Shown here: in pieces, positions 10,345-22,380 of the stretch | Layout of the letters: each line of letters opens with the position of its first letter | Numbering within the stretch: the stretch's first letter is position 1 | From: Humulus lupulus | Lineage: Eukaryota > Streptophyta > Magnoliopsida > Rosales > Cannabaceae | Length of the DNA stretch: 64,000 nt | Assembly (NCBI RefSeq): GCF_963169125.1 | Contig: NC_084796.1 | Span: 83,287,888 to 83,351,887, forward strand | Direction: 5' to 3' | Position numbers and translations under genes: made by a program | Notes under the pieces: generated by a model | Databases searched by the model: none | What the model saw: only the letters and a program-made list of their open reading frames with translations | What the model was told of the DNA's origin: nothing

Positions 10345-10767
10345 CTGCAAACAGAAGAATGGGGAGGTGAGGATAGAGAATTTTTGAAAGCTTTTAGAAT
10401 AACGCTGGTCGAATATAAAAGTTAAGCTTTTATACAGCAGCATTCTAGCAAAAGCTAAAATTTTCCACGCGAACAGTTTGAGAAACAGATCAAAGGGTGA
10501 AAGAAATTTTTTTTTCATAAAAGCTTTTTCAACTCCCCTTAAGGCGGGAAAAACCTATTTTTTCGGTTGGCCTAAAAATCGAACTTTTACTTCGGTTTTA
10601 CGTCCTAAAAAGTATGATCTCAACTATCAAACTAACTCGTAATTTTTTTTTTCACCCACAAGACATTCTACCAACAAGCATCTCAACCCAGAAGTAGATA
10701 AACTCAATAGTCAACATAATGAAACATGCATTACAAAAATATAAAACATAAAGGTTCCAAGACTTAC
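10345..10767 (-). other. Probable 5'-UTR intron of the antisense gene
   Basis: On the minus strand a CTG|GTAAGT donor lies at 10767 and a pyrimidine-bordered TTTGCAG acceptor at 10345, with an AT-rich 423-nt span between. The exon upstream (about 10910-10768) is CT-rich with an AAACCCTA-like motif, typical of plant 5' UTRs. Splicing is inferred from the consensus only. Confidence 0.5.
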
Positions 10768-10937
10768 CAGGAATATGGTCTTGGAGGTTAGTAAGAGTTT
10801 TCAGAGATTAGGGAACTCTCGGGCTGAGTCTTAAGAACGTAGAAGGACGGTCTCCAGAAGAAAATGGAAGCTCTGGTTTTAGGGTTTCTTGAAAGAGTAA
10901 TGACGTGCGTAAAAAGAAAAAGAGAACTTCGAAGATG

Positions 10938-10947
10938 TTATATATAA
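10938..10947 (-). promoter_or_regulatory. TATA box for the antisense gene
   Basis: The minus strand reads TTATATATAA here, about 170 bases upstream of the inferred first donor and outside the LTR. Transcription would start near 10910. No other TATA-like motif lies closer to the antisense start. Confidence 0.5.
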
Positions 10948-11168
10948 GTTTTGTCGGTGGCATTAAAAGGGATTAATCATCAGCTTCCCCTTTTTCGAAG
11001 TATGGGGAAGCGAGATAGCCGTCGAATTATTACTGGGGAAGTGAAAAGTCATGATTAGACAAGAGTAGGTTGCTTTTTCCAAGAACACACGAAGGGTTCG
11101 GACACGTATGGCGGGGTCACCAAAGGGTCGTTTCCTCAAAAGTTTATTTATTGCTCGTAATAAATAAA

Positions 11169-11181
11169 CTTGGGGGGAAAA
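11169..11181 (+). promoter_or_regulatory. Polypurine tract of Tat-1
   Basis: CTTGGGGGGAAAA directly precedes the 3' LTR and is the expected primer site for plus-strand synthesis. Confidence 0.85.
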
Positions 11182-11775
11182 TGTCATCCAAAAAACTGGC
11201 GTAGATGACGTGGCGAGTGATTCCCGGACACGTGGCTGACACTTGGAGAAACTCTGCTAGGGTATCGAATAGAAGACAAATTATAGGCAGTAGGCAGCCG
11301 AAGCTTACCTGCGACTAGCTTGGTCGCAGGTTCCTCATGCTTCATGATGTTTCTATAAAGATCTTGGTAAATCCCGAAATTGACTCCCACAATCTCCTGA
11401 GTATCCGATTATTCAGGAGAGAATATCTGTAACAAATTCATGTAATCCCCCTTGAGCCTATAAATAGAGATAGATAGCTCAAGGAAGGGACTTTTTTGGC
11501 TTTTGAATTATTGGAGACTAGAGTAATTCTATTTGAGATATTGTCTTGTTCTTCGGAGGTTGGTGAAACTCATTGAACCCTAGTTCTTTGATCACTCCCT
11601 TTGATTTTATATCAATAACAATCTAAGTGGACGTAGGTTATTACCAGATCTTGGGGCCGAACCACTATAAAAATCTTGTGTTCTTATTATTTTCGTCATC
11701 ACGTTATTTTCAACGCATTCATCCACGTCAAGCGTATTTTGACTCCGTGTCAGTTGCCCAAAATCAGGGTCAACA
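11182..11775 (+). repeat. Tat-1 3' LTR
   Basis: This is a 594-bp direct repeat of 142-735, TG...CA, followed by the AAGGT duplication. The TATA box is conserved at 11459-11466. Confidence 0.95.
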
Positions 11776-11780
11776 AAGGT
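11776..11780. repeat. Tat-1 target-site duplication, right copy (AAGGT)
   Basis: It is identical to 137-141, and the copia-A reading frame continues immediately after it. Confidence 0.95.
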
Positions 11781-12480
11781 AAACTAACCAAGCGTCCATT
11801 CTCTACAAAAGGGTGATAGGGCCAAAGAACCACTTTTACTTGTTCCTTCAGTTGTTTTTGGACCTTTGAATGTACAAGCCAGGGGTGGTTTTGAGTATTT
11901 CATCACTTTCACTGATGATTAATCTAGATACTAATGTCTTTACCTAATGCATAGGAAATGAGAAACATTTTCAAAGTATTAGGAATTCCTAGCTTTGGCT
12001 TAGAACCAATTAGGTAAAACGTTAAAGATCTTGCAATCTGATATGGGCGGAGAATATTTGGATATCCAGTTCCAAGATCATGTAACTGAACTTGGTATTT
12101 TATCACAACTTACTACCCTGTGTACTCCACAACCAAATTGCATAGCAGAACGCCAGCACAGAATTTTATTGGAAATGGTTAGATGCATGCTTAGTTACTC
12201 AACTCTGCCAACTTCATTTTGGAGACATGCAATTGAAACTTCAAATGACATTCTAAATGTTGTACAATCCAATTCAATCCCCAAAACACCTTTAGAACGA
12301 TGGAATGGTCGTGAACCTAATTTACGTCATTATAGAATGTGGCCGTGTCCCACCCATGTCTTGAGGAAAAAGGAAGGAACGCTAGAACTGCGAACCAAAG
12401 TTTGCATGTTTGTTGGCTATCCTAAAGGCACCGGGGTAGACTTTTCTATAGCCATTCAGAAGAGAAATTGTTTACTTATA
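11781..12480 (+). pseudogene. copia-A integrase
   Basis: The frame continues from base 141. The integrase core is recognisable: an FITFTDD motif near 11898, an LQSDMGGEY motif near 12027-12054, and the ER-H-Q...LLEMVRCM region near 12150-12190. TAA, TAG and similar stops occur near 11920-12010. The C-terminus has a KVCMFVGYPKGT motif near 12400. Known role: insertion of copia cDNA. This copy is inactive. Confidence 0.85.
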
Positions 12481-13482
12481 TGAATGCTACTTTTTTGGGA
12501 AATTACTATGTCAAAAACTTCAAACCGTGCAGGAACGTAGTTTTAGAGGAGATGGCTGACGAATTAACTCCAACCAATGTTCCATCATCATCAATGCAAG
12601 TTGATAATGAAATTCCCACTCTTCATGGTCAACCGATGCAAGTTGATTTAAATGAAGAAGTACCACTGTTCCTGAGCAAGCAGTCACGGAGCCTCGTCGT
12701 AGTGGGAGGGTTTCGAGGAACCTTGTTCGCAATGGTTTGGACGGTGAAACCAATATGGTTGTTGGGGACACTAGTGGTGATGATCATTTGGATTTCCAAT
12801 ATGGTTGTCGGGGACACTAGTTCGCAATGATGATCAGTCCTATGGCTCGAAGCCATGAAATAGGAAACGAAGTCCATGTAATCACATTTTGTCTGGGATC
12901 TTGTGGAAGCACCTAGTGACTATATGGCCATTGGGTTGAAGTGGATCTACAAGAAGAAACGAGGTGTTGATGGAAAGATAAAAACGTATAAAGCTCGATT
13001 AGTGGCAAAGAGTTATACCCAAAGAAGGTGTGGCCTATGAGGATACTTTTAGTCCAGTAGCCATGCTCAAGTCCGTTTGCATCCTCCTATACATAGCAGC
13101 CGCTCTCGACTATGAGATCTGGCAAATGGACGTCAAGACAGCTTTTCTTAATGGGAAGCTTGACGAAGTGATTTATATGGATCATCCAGAAGGATTGAAA
13201 GTAACTGGACAAGAATAAAAAGTTTGCAAGTTGAATTGGTCAATTTATGGACACAAGCAATATTCACGCTCCTAGAACATTGGGTTTAATGAAATAATCA
13301 AAAGCTATGGCTTTGAACAAAATATTGATGAGCCTTGTGTTTACCAATCGAAGGCAAATCAAATAGTGGTATTTCTGGTTCTTTATGTAGATGATATCTT
13401 ACTCATTGGAAACAATGTTAAGAAATTATTAGATGTGGAGAATTAGCGGAGCACTCAATTCCATATGAAGGCTGAGTACATA
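12481..13482 (+). pseudogene. copia-A linker and reverse transcriptase
   Basis: After a degenerate linker with a local duplication of about 26 bases (near 12749-12774 and 12797-12822), the copia RT appears: a W-D-L-V-E motif near 12895, a KARLVAKS motif near 12990, IWQMDVKTAFLNG near 13120-13155, and YVDDILLIG at 13384-13410. Stops interrupt it. After the palm the sequence jumps, by an apparent deletion, to the AEY motif of RNase H at 13471, where the solo LTR is inserted. Confidence 0.85.
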
Positions 13483-15698
13483 TGTAATGCATTACTTCCT
13501 TGGATACAATACTATGTGAGTTAAAAAAATGTGTCATTAGCTCGCTAATCGTGCTTTTAGGTTAAAAATGTGACTAAGTTGGAATAAAACTCGTTTAGTA
13601 ACATTAATTATAAAGATTTGGACATTCATTGAAATCATTACAGTTGGGATCCCAAAATATTGTTTAGAAAATACATTACAATTGAAAAATACAATTAAGT
13701 TCGACCTAAGCGACAAAGCGGTTCACTGCAGTATTTTCTCCAAAATAACCCTGGCCATGGCAGACAGGTAGGCCGAACATGTACCCATCGCTCCTCACAC
13801 ATGGTTGTTCAACCTTCCCTTTGCCCTTACCTGCACCATAGATCACCTGTGAGCTGATGCCCAGCAAGAAAACTCAACATATAACATATAACATAATAAT
13901 CCACAGTATACAACAAAACAACCAACGAGCTAAACACATAGCGACCTATGCCATCCTAGGCGCTTTACCAGGCCCTGGGTTCGCAGTCTTCACCTAGAGG
14001 GTGGATACAACACCCGAGGAGGGTCTTGCCATAACGACCTGCACTCAACATGCTCAACGCCGATCCCGGCCGCTTTCCATACCCGGCTTCATGCTGTTCT
14101 CGGACTTCGCCATTCCCAGCCTTCATCGTTCACTCACAAACATGAATAACATAGCATAATAATTATCCACAATATATATTAAGCATAAACAATAGGGTCG
14201 CACCCTGAAACATAAACAATTGGCTCATGCCCTGCTTTACGGGTACAATATTTTTCTTACCTGTGTCCCAAGCTGAGAAGCTAATGCGATCCTGAGCTGA
14301 GTACCCTAATCCGAGCCTCATTGAAACCCTAGTCACAACGTATTCATAATAACCATCCATCAAGCCTTAAACCAATAAATAACTTTAGAATATTAATCTA
14401 GCCTCTGGGTCCTTAGATTCTACTAAACTGGGTAATAAAATCCTTCCCGAGCCTTAACATTCAAGGTCCCAAGCTAAAAACCTCATTTTCCCTTTTCTTT
14501 CTATTTAGGGCTACGACATGCCCTATGGGGCTGCAGCCCGCTACTAGTCAGAGGGAAAACTCTCCCTGCTGGAGCACACGGGCCATGACATGCCCTCTAG
14601 AGTCGTGGCGCGCCTAGGCAACTAAGAGGCTTCTCCAGCCTCTTCGACCACACGGGCACGGCGCCTTAAGAATAGGGTCGTGGCCCGAGCCCCCAAACCC
14701 AGAAATTCAACCTCTTTTCTTTGTTTTTCCTTAAGCCTAAACCCCAAATTCATACCCCAATCACTAATTAAACCCAGAGTAAAGCCCATATTCCCTCTCC
14801 AAACAACCTAAGCATCCTAACCATCCCATGAACAACTTTATAAGCTCTCCAAATAGTCAAAATCAAACCAAAATTCAGCTCACATGCAATTTTCAATTCC
14901 CAATAGAATTAAGCAAAAACAACTCAAATTTAAACCCTTACCTTATAAATATCTTCACCCTGAGCTAATCCTCAAGCTCTAGAAAATCCACTCCTTCAAT
15001 TTTCCTTAGCCTAAGGTCCCCAAAGTTCATCGACCACCAATCAACAATGAGAGGAAGATAGAACCGAGAGAGAGAGACTTAGGAAGAGTTCTGTTTTTTT
15101 TTTATTTTACTTAATTCTGCTATTTCTCAAAGCCCTCAATTGCCTAAGTCTTTTCTAACTACCTAATGACCATAATGCCCCTATTTCCTTCCTAAACCCT
15201 TTAATGCCTCTAAGGGCAATCTCGTCTTTTTGCACACCCCGTTAATTCCTCGAGTGTCCCTATAAATCCCCATTTAATCCCAACATAACCAAATAATTGC
15301 TAAATTATTACCCATTACACGATAATTAATGAACACATATTATATTCCCAAAATACCCCTAGGCTCATCCCAAGCCGCGTATTCGATCCCGTTGTGACAA
15401 TTTAACTAAACTGCTCCCTGAGACCGTCTCAGATCGTGCATCAAAAAAATATATCACCACTCACTTGGGGTATCAATCACAATATACACATATATAACAT
15501 TTATGCCCTGAACGGGCTAAAATTACAAATATTCCTCTAATAGAAAGATGGGGCCCACATGCATATTTAATTCCCCTAAACATGCATTTCTAATCACATA
15601 ATCATTAAATTCACATATTAGCATAAGTAAATCAATTATTGCCCTCCTGGCATGCTAATCAAGGCCCTAAGCCTTATTAGAAAATTTGGGACGCTACA
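13483..15698 (-). repeat. Solo Tekay LTR 1, with ACATA duplication
   Basis: This is a 2216-bp LTR in minus orientation (minus strand TGTAGCGTCCC... to ...GCATTACA). Flanks 13478-13482 and 15699-15703 are both ACATA. It matches the LTR at 57433-59654 in layout, including the conserved segment ending '...TTGCTGGGC..CGGCTCACAGGTG' near 13820-13880. No internal domain remains, so it arose by recombination between the two LTRs of a full element. Short ORFs inside it are not genes. Confidence 0.9.
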
Positions 15699-16030
15699 AC
15701 ATAGTTGTGTCTGAACCAGCTAACGAAATAGACTGGCTAAAGAAGTTTTATTCAGATCTTGGTGTTGATCCAGATATGGATAAATCGCTTTTGTTGTTTT
15801 ATGATAAGACAGGAGCGATAGCCAACATGAAAGAGCCTTGAAGTCACAAGAGGAGTAAGTATATAGAAAGGAAGTATCACATAATTCGAGAATATGTGGT
15901 CAGGGGAGATGTGAAGGTTATGAAGATTGCATTTGAAGAAAATCTTGTGAATCCATTTACAAAGACATTACCAGAAGCTACATTTGATAAACATATCAAG
16001 GAAATGGGATTAGTAGAATTAAGGAATTAG
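15699..16030 (+). pseudogene. copia-A RNase H, C-terminal end
   Basis: The copia frame resumes after the ACATA duplication, encoding an IVVSEPANE helix near 15705, a K-Y-I-E-R-K-Y-H-I-I-R-E-Y motif near 15860 and a natural C-terminal end at TAG 16028-16030. One in-frame TGA lies at about 15839. The domain would degrade the RNA strand during copia cDNA synthesis. Confidence 0.85.
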
Positions 16031-16052
16031 TTTCAATTATTGCACGTGGGAG

Positions 16053-19000
16053 TTTTTTCGATTTTATGTCCTAATTAAAACCCAATTTCTATGTAATCTC
16101 ATTTTATTATCAATAAAAGAATAGAAATCATTTTTGACTTGGTCAATCACTTTGCTCACATGATTTATTTTCATGATTATTTGTTTAATATAAACTTCTA
16201 TTAAATCCTAAGCATATAGTTAATAATATTCATAGTGACGTAATCACAGTAGAATATAAATATGATTATATGCTCAAAATAATTTTGTCCTAAGATTAGT
16301 TAGTGCATTGGATTTACACTGGCTTGCCAATCTACGATATAATATACTTACACATTATAGTGTTATATTATTTCTAGAACATTAGCAAAGTAGATAAGAT
16401 CGGATGTATTTGTTACATCGGATTAGACCGATAATGACAGAAGATAGGAGTAGCCCATACTTACATCTTGGGAACTCGATAGTATAATTTAGTGGGAACT
16501 CGATAGTATGAACGTCTATAACTTCTGATGAAGAAGCAAAATGATAATTTCCTTTTATTTTGTTTTAAGGTACTAAATGATAGGGATCTCATTTCAGTAA
16601 TTCATATTAGTTTATTGAAATATCATTTAGAAAGAACTAAGTGTTTTAACGATAAAATACAATGAGGGGTAAAACGGTATTTTAGTCTCATCTTATTGTA
16701 TACCGTCAATAGATGATTGAGTGATAGTTATGGTTATAACAATGAATAATTAATAAAGTATCTATATTACTTACATAGCGTTCTATGAATTCAGGAGTGC
16801 AATTCTTCGTCTTTAGTGGAGTCACGAGGAATTAATAAGTTAGTAAATTTATTTGTTAAATTTAAGATAACTTAATGGAGCTTGATTTTATAGGCCCATG
16901 GTCCCCACTATATGTAACGCCCTGGATAACTAAGACCGTTACACTATGATTTGAAATAGTGCAAGACTTGTTAATCAAGACATTTGAATAAAAATGTGAT
17001 CATAAAGTCATAGTCAGGTTAGGGTTAAAATTGATCATAAACAGTTAATTTTCATTAAAATAGATGTTCGGTACATGGGATCCCATAAATAGGGTTTAAA
17101 AGACAGTTTACAAACTCCCAAAAGTTATATACAATCAGTGGCCACTCTAATGGCAAAATACAAGTGTTAGGCTTCTGTCCCTGTACTTTCCCTTGACCGT
17201 GGTGGATGAGCAGCTGACAATGTACACCTCGCCCCTAGAGCTCTCCAACTCATGGTTGGTCCAGCTTACCTGTCCCTTTACCTGCACCACGTTGAACCTT
17301 TGGGCCAAGGCCCAGCAAGAAAACCATAGCAATAATACATAATCAATGATGACTATCAATTAATTCATAAGACAGTTAACCAGATATTCAACAGCCATAG
17401 AATCAAGCTAGCAATAGTAAACATTTATATTCAAAAATTCATCTCAATCAACATGCAATACTCAGGGTTGACGCCCTTAGGCCACACCCTCTATTTAATC
17501 CACAGACTCTGGCTCACTTAGGTCGAGTCTAGTGTTTATCTAGCTGACCCTGGCTCAAAGTAGCCTAGTTGCATCCTGTGAGCTCTCTTGGCTCGTTTAT
17601 TTCATGCTCACATGGAATTATCACAATCATACAACATATGTATTCACATACAGGGAATCTCAGTCCCACCACAGCCACACACAACGATGCAGTTTTCTTA
17701 ACTTTTTACTGAATGAAGAAAATGAAATTTTTTCGAGCACAATCCTTAGCCCTGATCCTTGGCGATAAACCTAGTCACAGTGTCCAATGGGTAATTATTA
17801 ACTTCAAATCCAAATAAATACTTAGGAGACAGAAACTAGCCTCCGGAACCTCAATTTCTACTAAACAAGGTAGTAGAAATTGTCCTGAGTTCCTAGGTTC
17901 GAACCCTCGAGCCTTACAACATCTAGAAACTATTATAACGCTAAAATCCCCAGGCAGGTCGCGACTTGGCTTAGTGGGTCGCGACTTGCCCCCAAGTTAG
18001 AGAGAAAGGACCTAAGCCGAAGGGGAGGTAGGTCGCAACTTGGCTTAGTGGGTCGCGGCGCGCCCCCATCTTAGAGAGCAACGCAGTCCAAACAGGTCAC
18101 ACGCGTGCCAAAGGGCTGGGTTGCGGTGCACCTCTTTCGAGCAAAGAAATGCTGGCTTTTTCTCATGCTTCTCCCAGCCAACTTTCCCAGAATTTAACCT
18201 AACAAACCTCCTCATCCACAATCAAGTCAACTACGAAATTAAGGCTTCTAATCACCCAATTCAAACACAAAATCACAACAATACATACTAAGGTCTATAC
18301 CCCAACTCAGTAGCAATTCATCATCCCAATAACTAGAATTCAAAGGTGAGGAACAAAAGTTTTACCTGAATTAATGATGCCAACATCTTAGTAACGTTGA
18401 CTATCTTTAACTTAGTTTCCCCTCAGCTTGAACCAATCCAAACCCAACCTAATCCTTGAATTCTCTTCTGTTTTCCAACTTAAATTCCAAGTTTGAACCC
18501 CTAGCTTTCCTTCTATTTTTCCCTTAGCTTCAAAGCACAGTGAGAGAATGAGAGAAAGAGTAAAACCGTGAGAGAGAAAGAGGAGAGTTATGAGATGTTT
18601 CTACTCCTTTCTGTTTTAGTTCTAAGTGTTTACTAAGTATATCCCTTAGTTTCTAGGCAAAAGACCCTACTGCCCTTCTAAATTAACTAATCCTCAAGTT
18701 GTCCCTAGGGGTAAAATGGTCATTTCCCCCAGTTCCCGCTAATTCCTCAAATGTTCCTATTATTTACCCACTAATCCTGTCATCCAATTAATTACCAATT
18801 ATTTATTCATTATCTAATAATTCCCAAGATATTATCTAAATTCCAAAAAATACCCCTAGGCCCTTCCCGAGTCGGGTATTAATCCCCACTGTGACTATTT
18901 CGCTAATCTGCTCACTAGGAGCGTCTCTAGCCATACGCTGCAAATATATATCAACATAATAATGTGGTCTCAAAAATTTATCACATATAATCACATTTAT

Positions 19001-20087
19001 GCCTTCAACGGGCGAAAATTACAAATGTGCCCTTATAAGCTACAAAGGGCCCACATTCATATCTAATATTTCCAAATATGCATGTCACATAGTCATATAG
19101 TCATATTAATCATGCATGCCACATAATCATGGATTAAACCATTAAATCACACATATATCAATTATGCCCTCCTGGCTGGCTACTCAAGGCCCTTAAGCCT
19201 TATTAGCAATTTTGGGTCGTTAGAGTGTACCTTGGATAAAATCATCTAGATAGCCTCCATTAATTGACTTAATTATCAATTAGAATTATCAAGGTTGACC
19301 AGATCAATTTTGGATAATTTCATAGAGTTATGCAATTTAGAGAAGAAAAGAAATTTTAGGGAAGATTTATTAATTAAGATAAATTTGTGTCTAAATTAAT
19401 AAATAAGTTTAAATCCAGGTTCAAATTATAAATAATTAATTTGATAAAGGATTTAAATAATTATTTAATTAATAAATCAATAGAAAATAATACGGGCCTT
19501 GAATTTAAGACCAACAAGCTTACAATTAAATAGGAAATTTAACGGGCCTAAAGCCCATGATAATTTCTACCTAATTGCTAATATTTTATATTATTTTATT
19601 GATTTTTTAATTAAATTAAAGAAATAATTGAGCCTATAAAAGGAATGCCAAGTGAGAGTTGAAATCAGACGATCTGACAGATGATCAGATGATCTGTTCT
19701 TGATGCTTTAGTGGTTTAGACTCTCTCTACAGCAAAAGTCATTTTCTAAGCCTTTATATTATTTTCTTATCTTTTCTCTCTGTATTTATCTGATGTGTTG
19801 AGAATTTCCCACTCTATTCTAGGAGATTCTAAGGATATTTTGGAAGAGTGTGAAGAAATTAAAATATCAGTTCAGTTTCTTGGTGATACCGTACGACTCA
19901 AAGGGTACATGGATTAGAGAAACTTAAGGAATGACTTATTTCTTCCACTGCATATAATGTAAGCATTCTTAACATTATCTCTGTTTAAATTCAATTATAG
20001 AAACATGTTCTAGGTTTTCTTATATTAATTTGTCTAATATATGATTTACATGAAAATAAATGAGATCATGTATAAGATTTCCCAACA
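16053..20087 (+). repeat. copia-A 3' LTR, containing a solo Tekay LTR
   Basis: It follows a GTGGGAG polypurine tract at 16046-16052 and ends TTTCCCAACA at 20087. The start has lost a clear TG. Without the insert (16913-19224) it is about 1.7 kb, long for copia. The 5' LTR lies outside the window, so the borders cannot be confirmed by comparison. Nothing coding is visible. Confidence 0.6.
16913..19224 (-). repeat. Solo Tekay LTR 2, inside the copia-A LTR
   Basis: This is a 2312-bp minus-orientation LTR. Plus-strand ends are TGTAACGCCC and GGTCGTTAGA (the terminal TG on the minus strand is decayed to TC). It shares layout and conserved blocks with 13483-15698. Flanks CTATA and GTGTA agree at three of five bases, so the duplication is at best eroded. 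Confidence 0.8.
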
Positions 20088-21900
20088 CGCACTTTCTTAA
20101 AATACATAGAACAAGATCTTCCAAGATGTATCTCTACACCTCAAGACGTGTGTGGGCACGTAGAGTAATGGTTGGAAACTATTTCTGATTCACAAGATAT
20201 TCTACACACAGAAGATCTTAGAATATTAGGTCTAAGACATTTTTATGGATAGAGAAAAATAATACGATATATTTTTCTCTCTGTCAAAAGTCTTATAAAT
20301 TTATTTCCATATGATAGATTTATAAAATAATTAATTAAATTTTAAAATTGAAAATTCAAATTATAAATAAATTATCAAATAAATAAATGAAATATCCAAG
20401 ACTTATTCTTGTGTCTCGTTACAGTGCATGCACAGTAGTTGGCTTGTAACACATCCTTAATTTCAAGGATGTGTTCCAACTATTTTCTTTTAATTATTAT
20501 TTATTCAAAAATATCTAAACCTCATAACTTATCTTATCACATTAATTAAATATTAAATATCATTTAAAATTCAAATCTAATTTGAGTTATCAAAAATATA
20601 TTTTTCACATTATTTAAATAAATAAAACTATTTAATTAGAAATTAGTTATCTTAATAATTTAAATGTTATTTTCACAAATAACATTTTATTTAAAAAAAA
20701 AATAATTTTAAAAAAATATAATCAATTAATTTTGAAAATTTATTTATTAATTAATTCACTTGCCACAATTATATATTTGACCGTAAAAAACAAATTTATT
20801 CCAAATATGTCATTTTCCTAGCTCCTCACAAATTCAACTCTTACCTTGAATAGTGTTAATAGAGTCATCTTGGGGGCCTATGGACCTATAATTTTAAGCT
20901 CCAATAAATTTACATTATTAATTAAAATACTTTAATATAATAACCTTAATTTATTAATCTCAATATTATTCAACTAAAAAATATGAGATTGCACTCTTGT
21001 AATTACAGACATTTATTTATTTATTTATTGAGTACTTTTAAACATATAAAAAGTATCCATTGATTTAATCACTACATATAATTCAATCATCAATTAATGG
21101 TATAATTAAGGTAGGAATTAGTCACTATTTAACCTCTTTAATTATATCTTGTTTCCTTAAGTACTATTAACTTTAATAGTGAACGTTAATTCATAAACTG
21201 ATTTATGGATTTCAGCTCAATAACATTTCAGTTCCAAAAGCCAACCCTTGAGAGAACAATTATTCAATTCCTCACGGAAAGGTATAGATTCCATATTTGT
21301 ATATTATGTCCCCAGCCATTTACATCAATTAGTTCCCAAAACAAAAGTTTTCATTTGATCATTCTGACAAACCATAACGAGTGAAACAAAGAACTTATAT
21401 GAAATAAACAAGAGTTCTTAATAACTTTAGGATTAAGATAAATTTTTATATGATCATCTTATTGATATGTTTAATTAATACATGTAAAGTAAACAGTATT
21501 ATTAAGTATTAATAACATGTTGGCTCTCGTTCATGTATAACCGCTTTATACAAAGTACCTTCACTATGATGTCCTACTACATAAGTAATACGTATCTAGA
21601 TTACATGTATTCATAATGCTAGTGAACCGTACTTATAGTATTTAATCCAAATATTTATTCCCTACAATCTTAATCCTATCGTACTTTTTTTTACTACGAA
21701 CTTTTTAAATTCATTCCCTATAATCTTAATCCTTTCCTACCAATTCAAGATTGTAGTCACAATAACAAATTTGCAAATTTTTTGATATTCATATAATATT
21801 ATAATAATAATAATAATAAACAAAAAATATATGCAAAAATTCATTTCAATTATTTATTAAATAAAAAAAATTCAAAATATATGCTTTAAAGGGCTCTAAT
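20088..21900 (-). repeat. Divergent copia-Y-type LTR, left end truncated
   Basis: The sequence is collinear with 25271-26876 and 38458-48090: a '...GTGTGTGGGCACGTAGAG' block near 20140, an AT-rich middle, an ATAGGTCC motif (minus strand) near 20880, and a right end at GGGCTCTAAT. It lacks the first 300 or so bases of the family. Nothing coding is present. A 47-base foldback lies at 20436-20482. Confidence 0.6.
20436..20482. repeat. Near-perfect foldback in copia LTR
   Basis: TAGTTGG and AACACATCCTT pair with AAGGATGTGTT and CCAACTA around a 6-base loop, with a 5-base bulge on the left arm. The other copia-Y LTR copies in the window do not obviously carry it. Confidence 0.6.
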
Positions 21901-22380
21901 CCCCACAAGTTCGACAGATGCAACTCGAGCAATCATCGAAAAACGTTGGCACTTGTCACATTTTCAAACATACACGGCCGAGTGTTTCTTTTTGGTAGGC
22001 CAAAAATATCCCTGCCTTAATATCTTTAAAGCAAAACTTTTCCCTTCTGAGTGGTCTTCGGAAAATCCTTCATGGGCTTCCTCAAGGATCGCTTTGGCCT
22101 TTTCTGGCATAACACATATGAGCAGTGGCTTGGAATGACCTCACTCTTAAAGAATTCCCTCAACCAAAACATTCCTTGAGACCTGGCACAACAACATTTG
22201 TGCATCTTTACGATCCTCGGAATGTTTTTTGGTGGTGAGATATTCTACGATTGAACTTATCTAGGAGGAACCTTCTCGGATCAGTTGATTTTCTCTAAAT
22301 GTTCATCTATGCAGGGCTTGTCGAGGAACTCAACTGGGACCACATTCAATGTGTCCATCACTTTAGTTGTGGCGAGCCGA
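21901..22380 (-). pseudogene. Tat-2 integrase zinc domain (fragment)
   Basis: Read on the minus strand, about 22140-21920 encodes the integrase HHCC region of a Tat element: E-A-H-E-G-F...D-H, K-I-L-R-Q-G-Y-F-W-P and a C-x-x-C motif. The integrase core is absent because the fragment ends at the copia LTR near 21900. It is part of a minus-strand pol that continues up to 25270. Confidence 0.7.

Larger units (their letters stand above)
142..11775 (+). mobile_element. Tat-1: complete Ty3/gypsy Tat-lineage LTR retrotransposon
   Basis: The element is bounded by two 594-bp direct repeats that start TGTC and end AACA, flanked by the duplication AAGGT. Internal order is gag, protease, RT, RNase H, a second (archaeal-type) RNase H, integrase, then a long 3' region with a convergent antisense gene and a polypurine tract. 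The second RNase H and the antisense gene are marks of the Tat lineage (Retand and Grande types). By eye the LTRs differ at about 21 of 594 positions (about 96.5% identical) with no indels, so insertion is fairly recent. The sense polyprotein carries many stops and several frameshifts. The element lies inside the pol gene of copia-A, whose frame rejoins across it. Confidence 0.93.
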
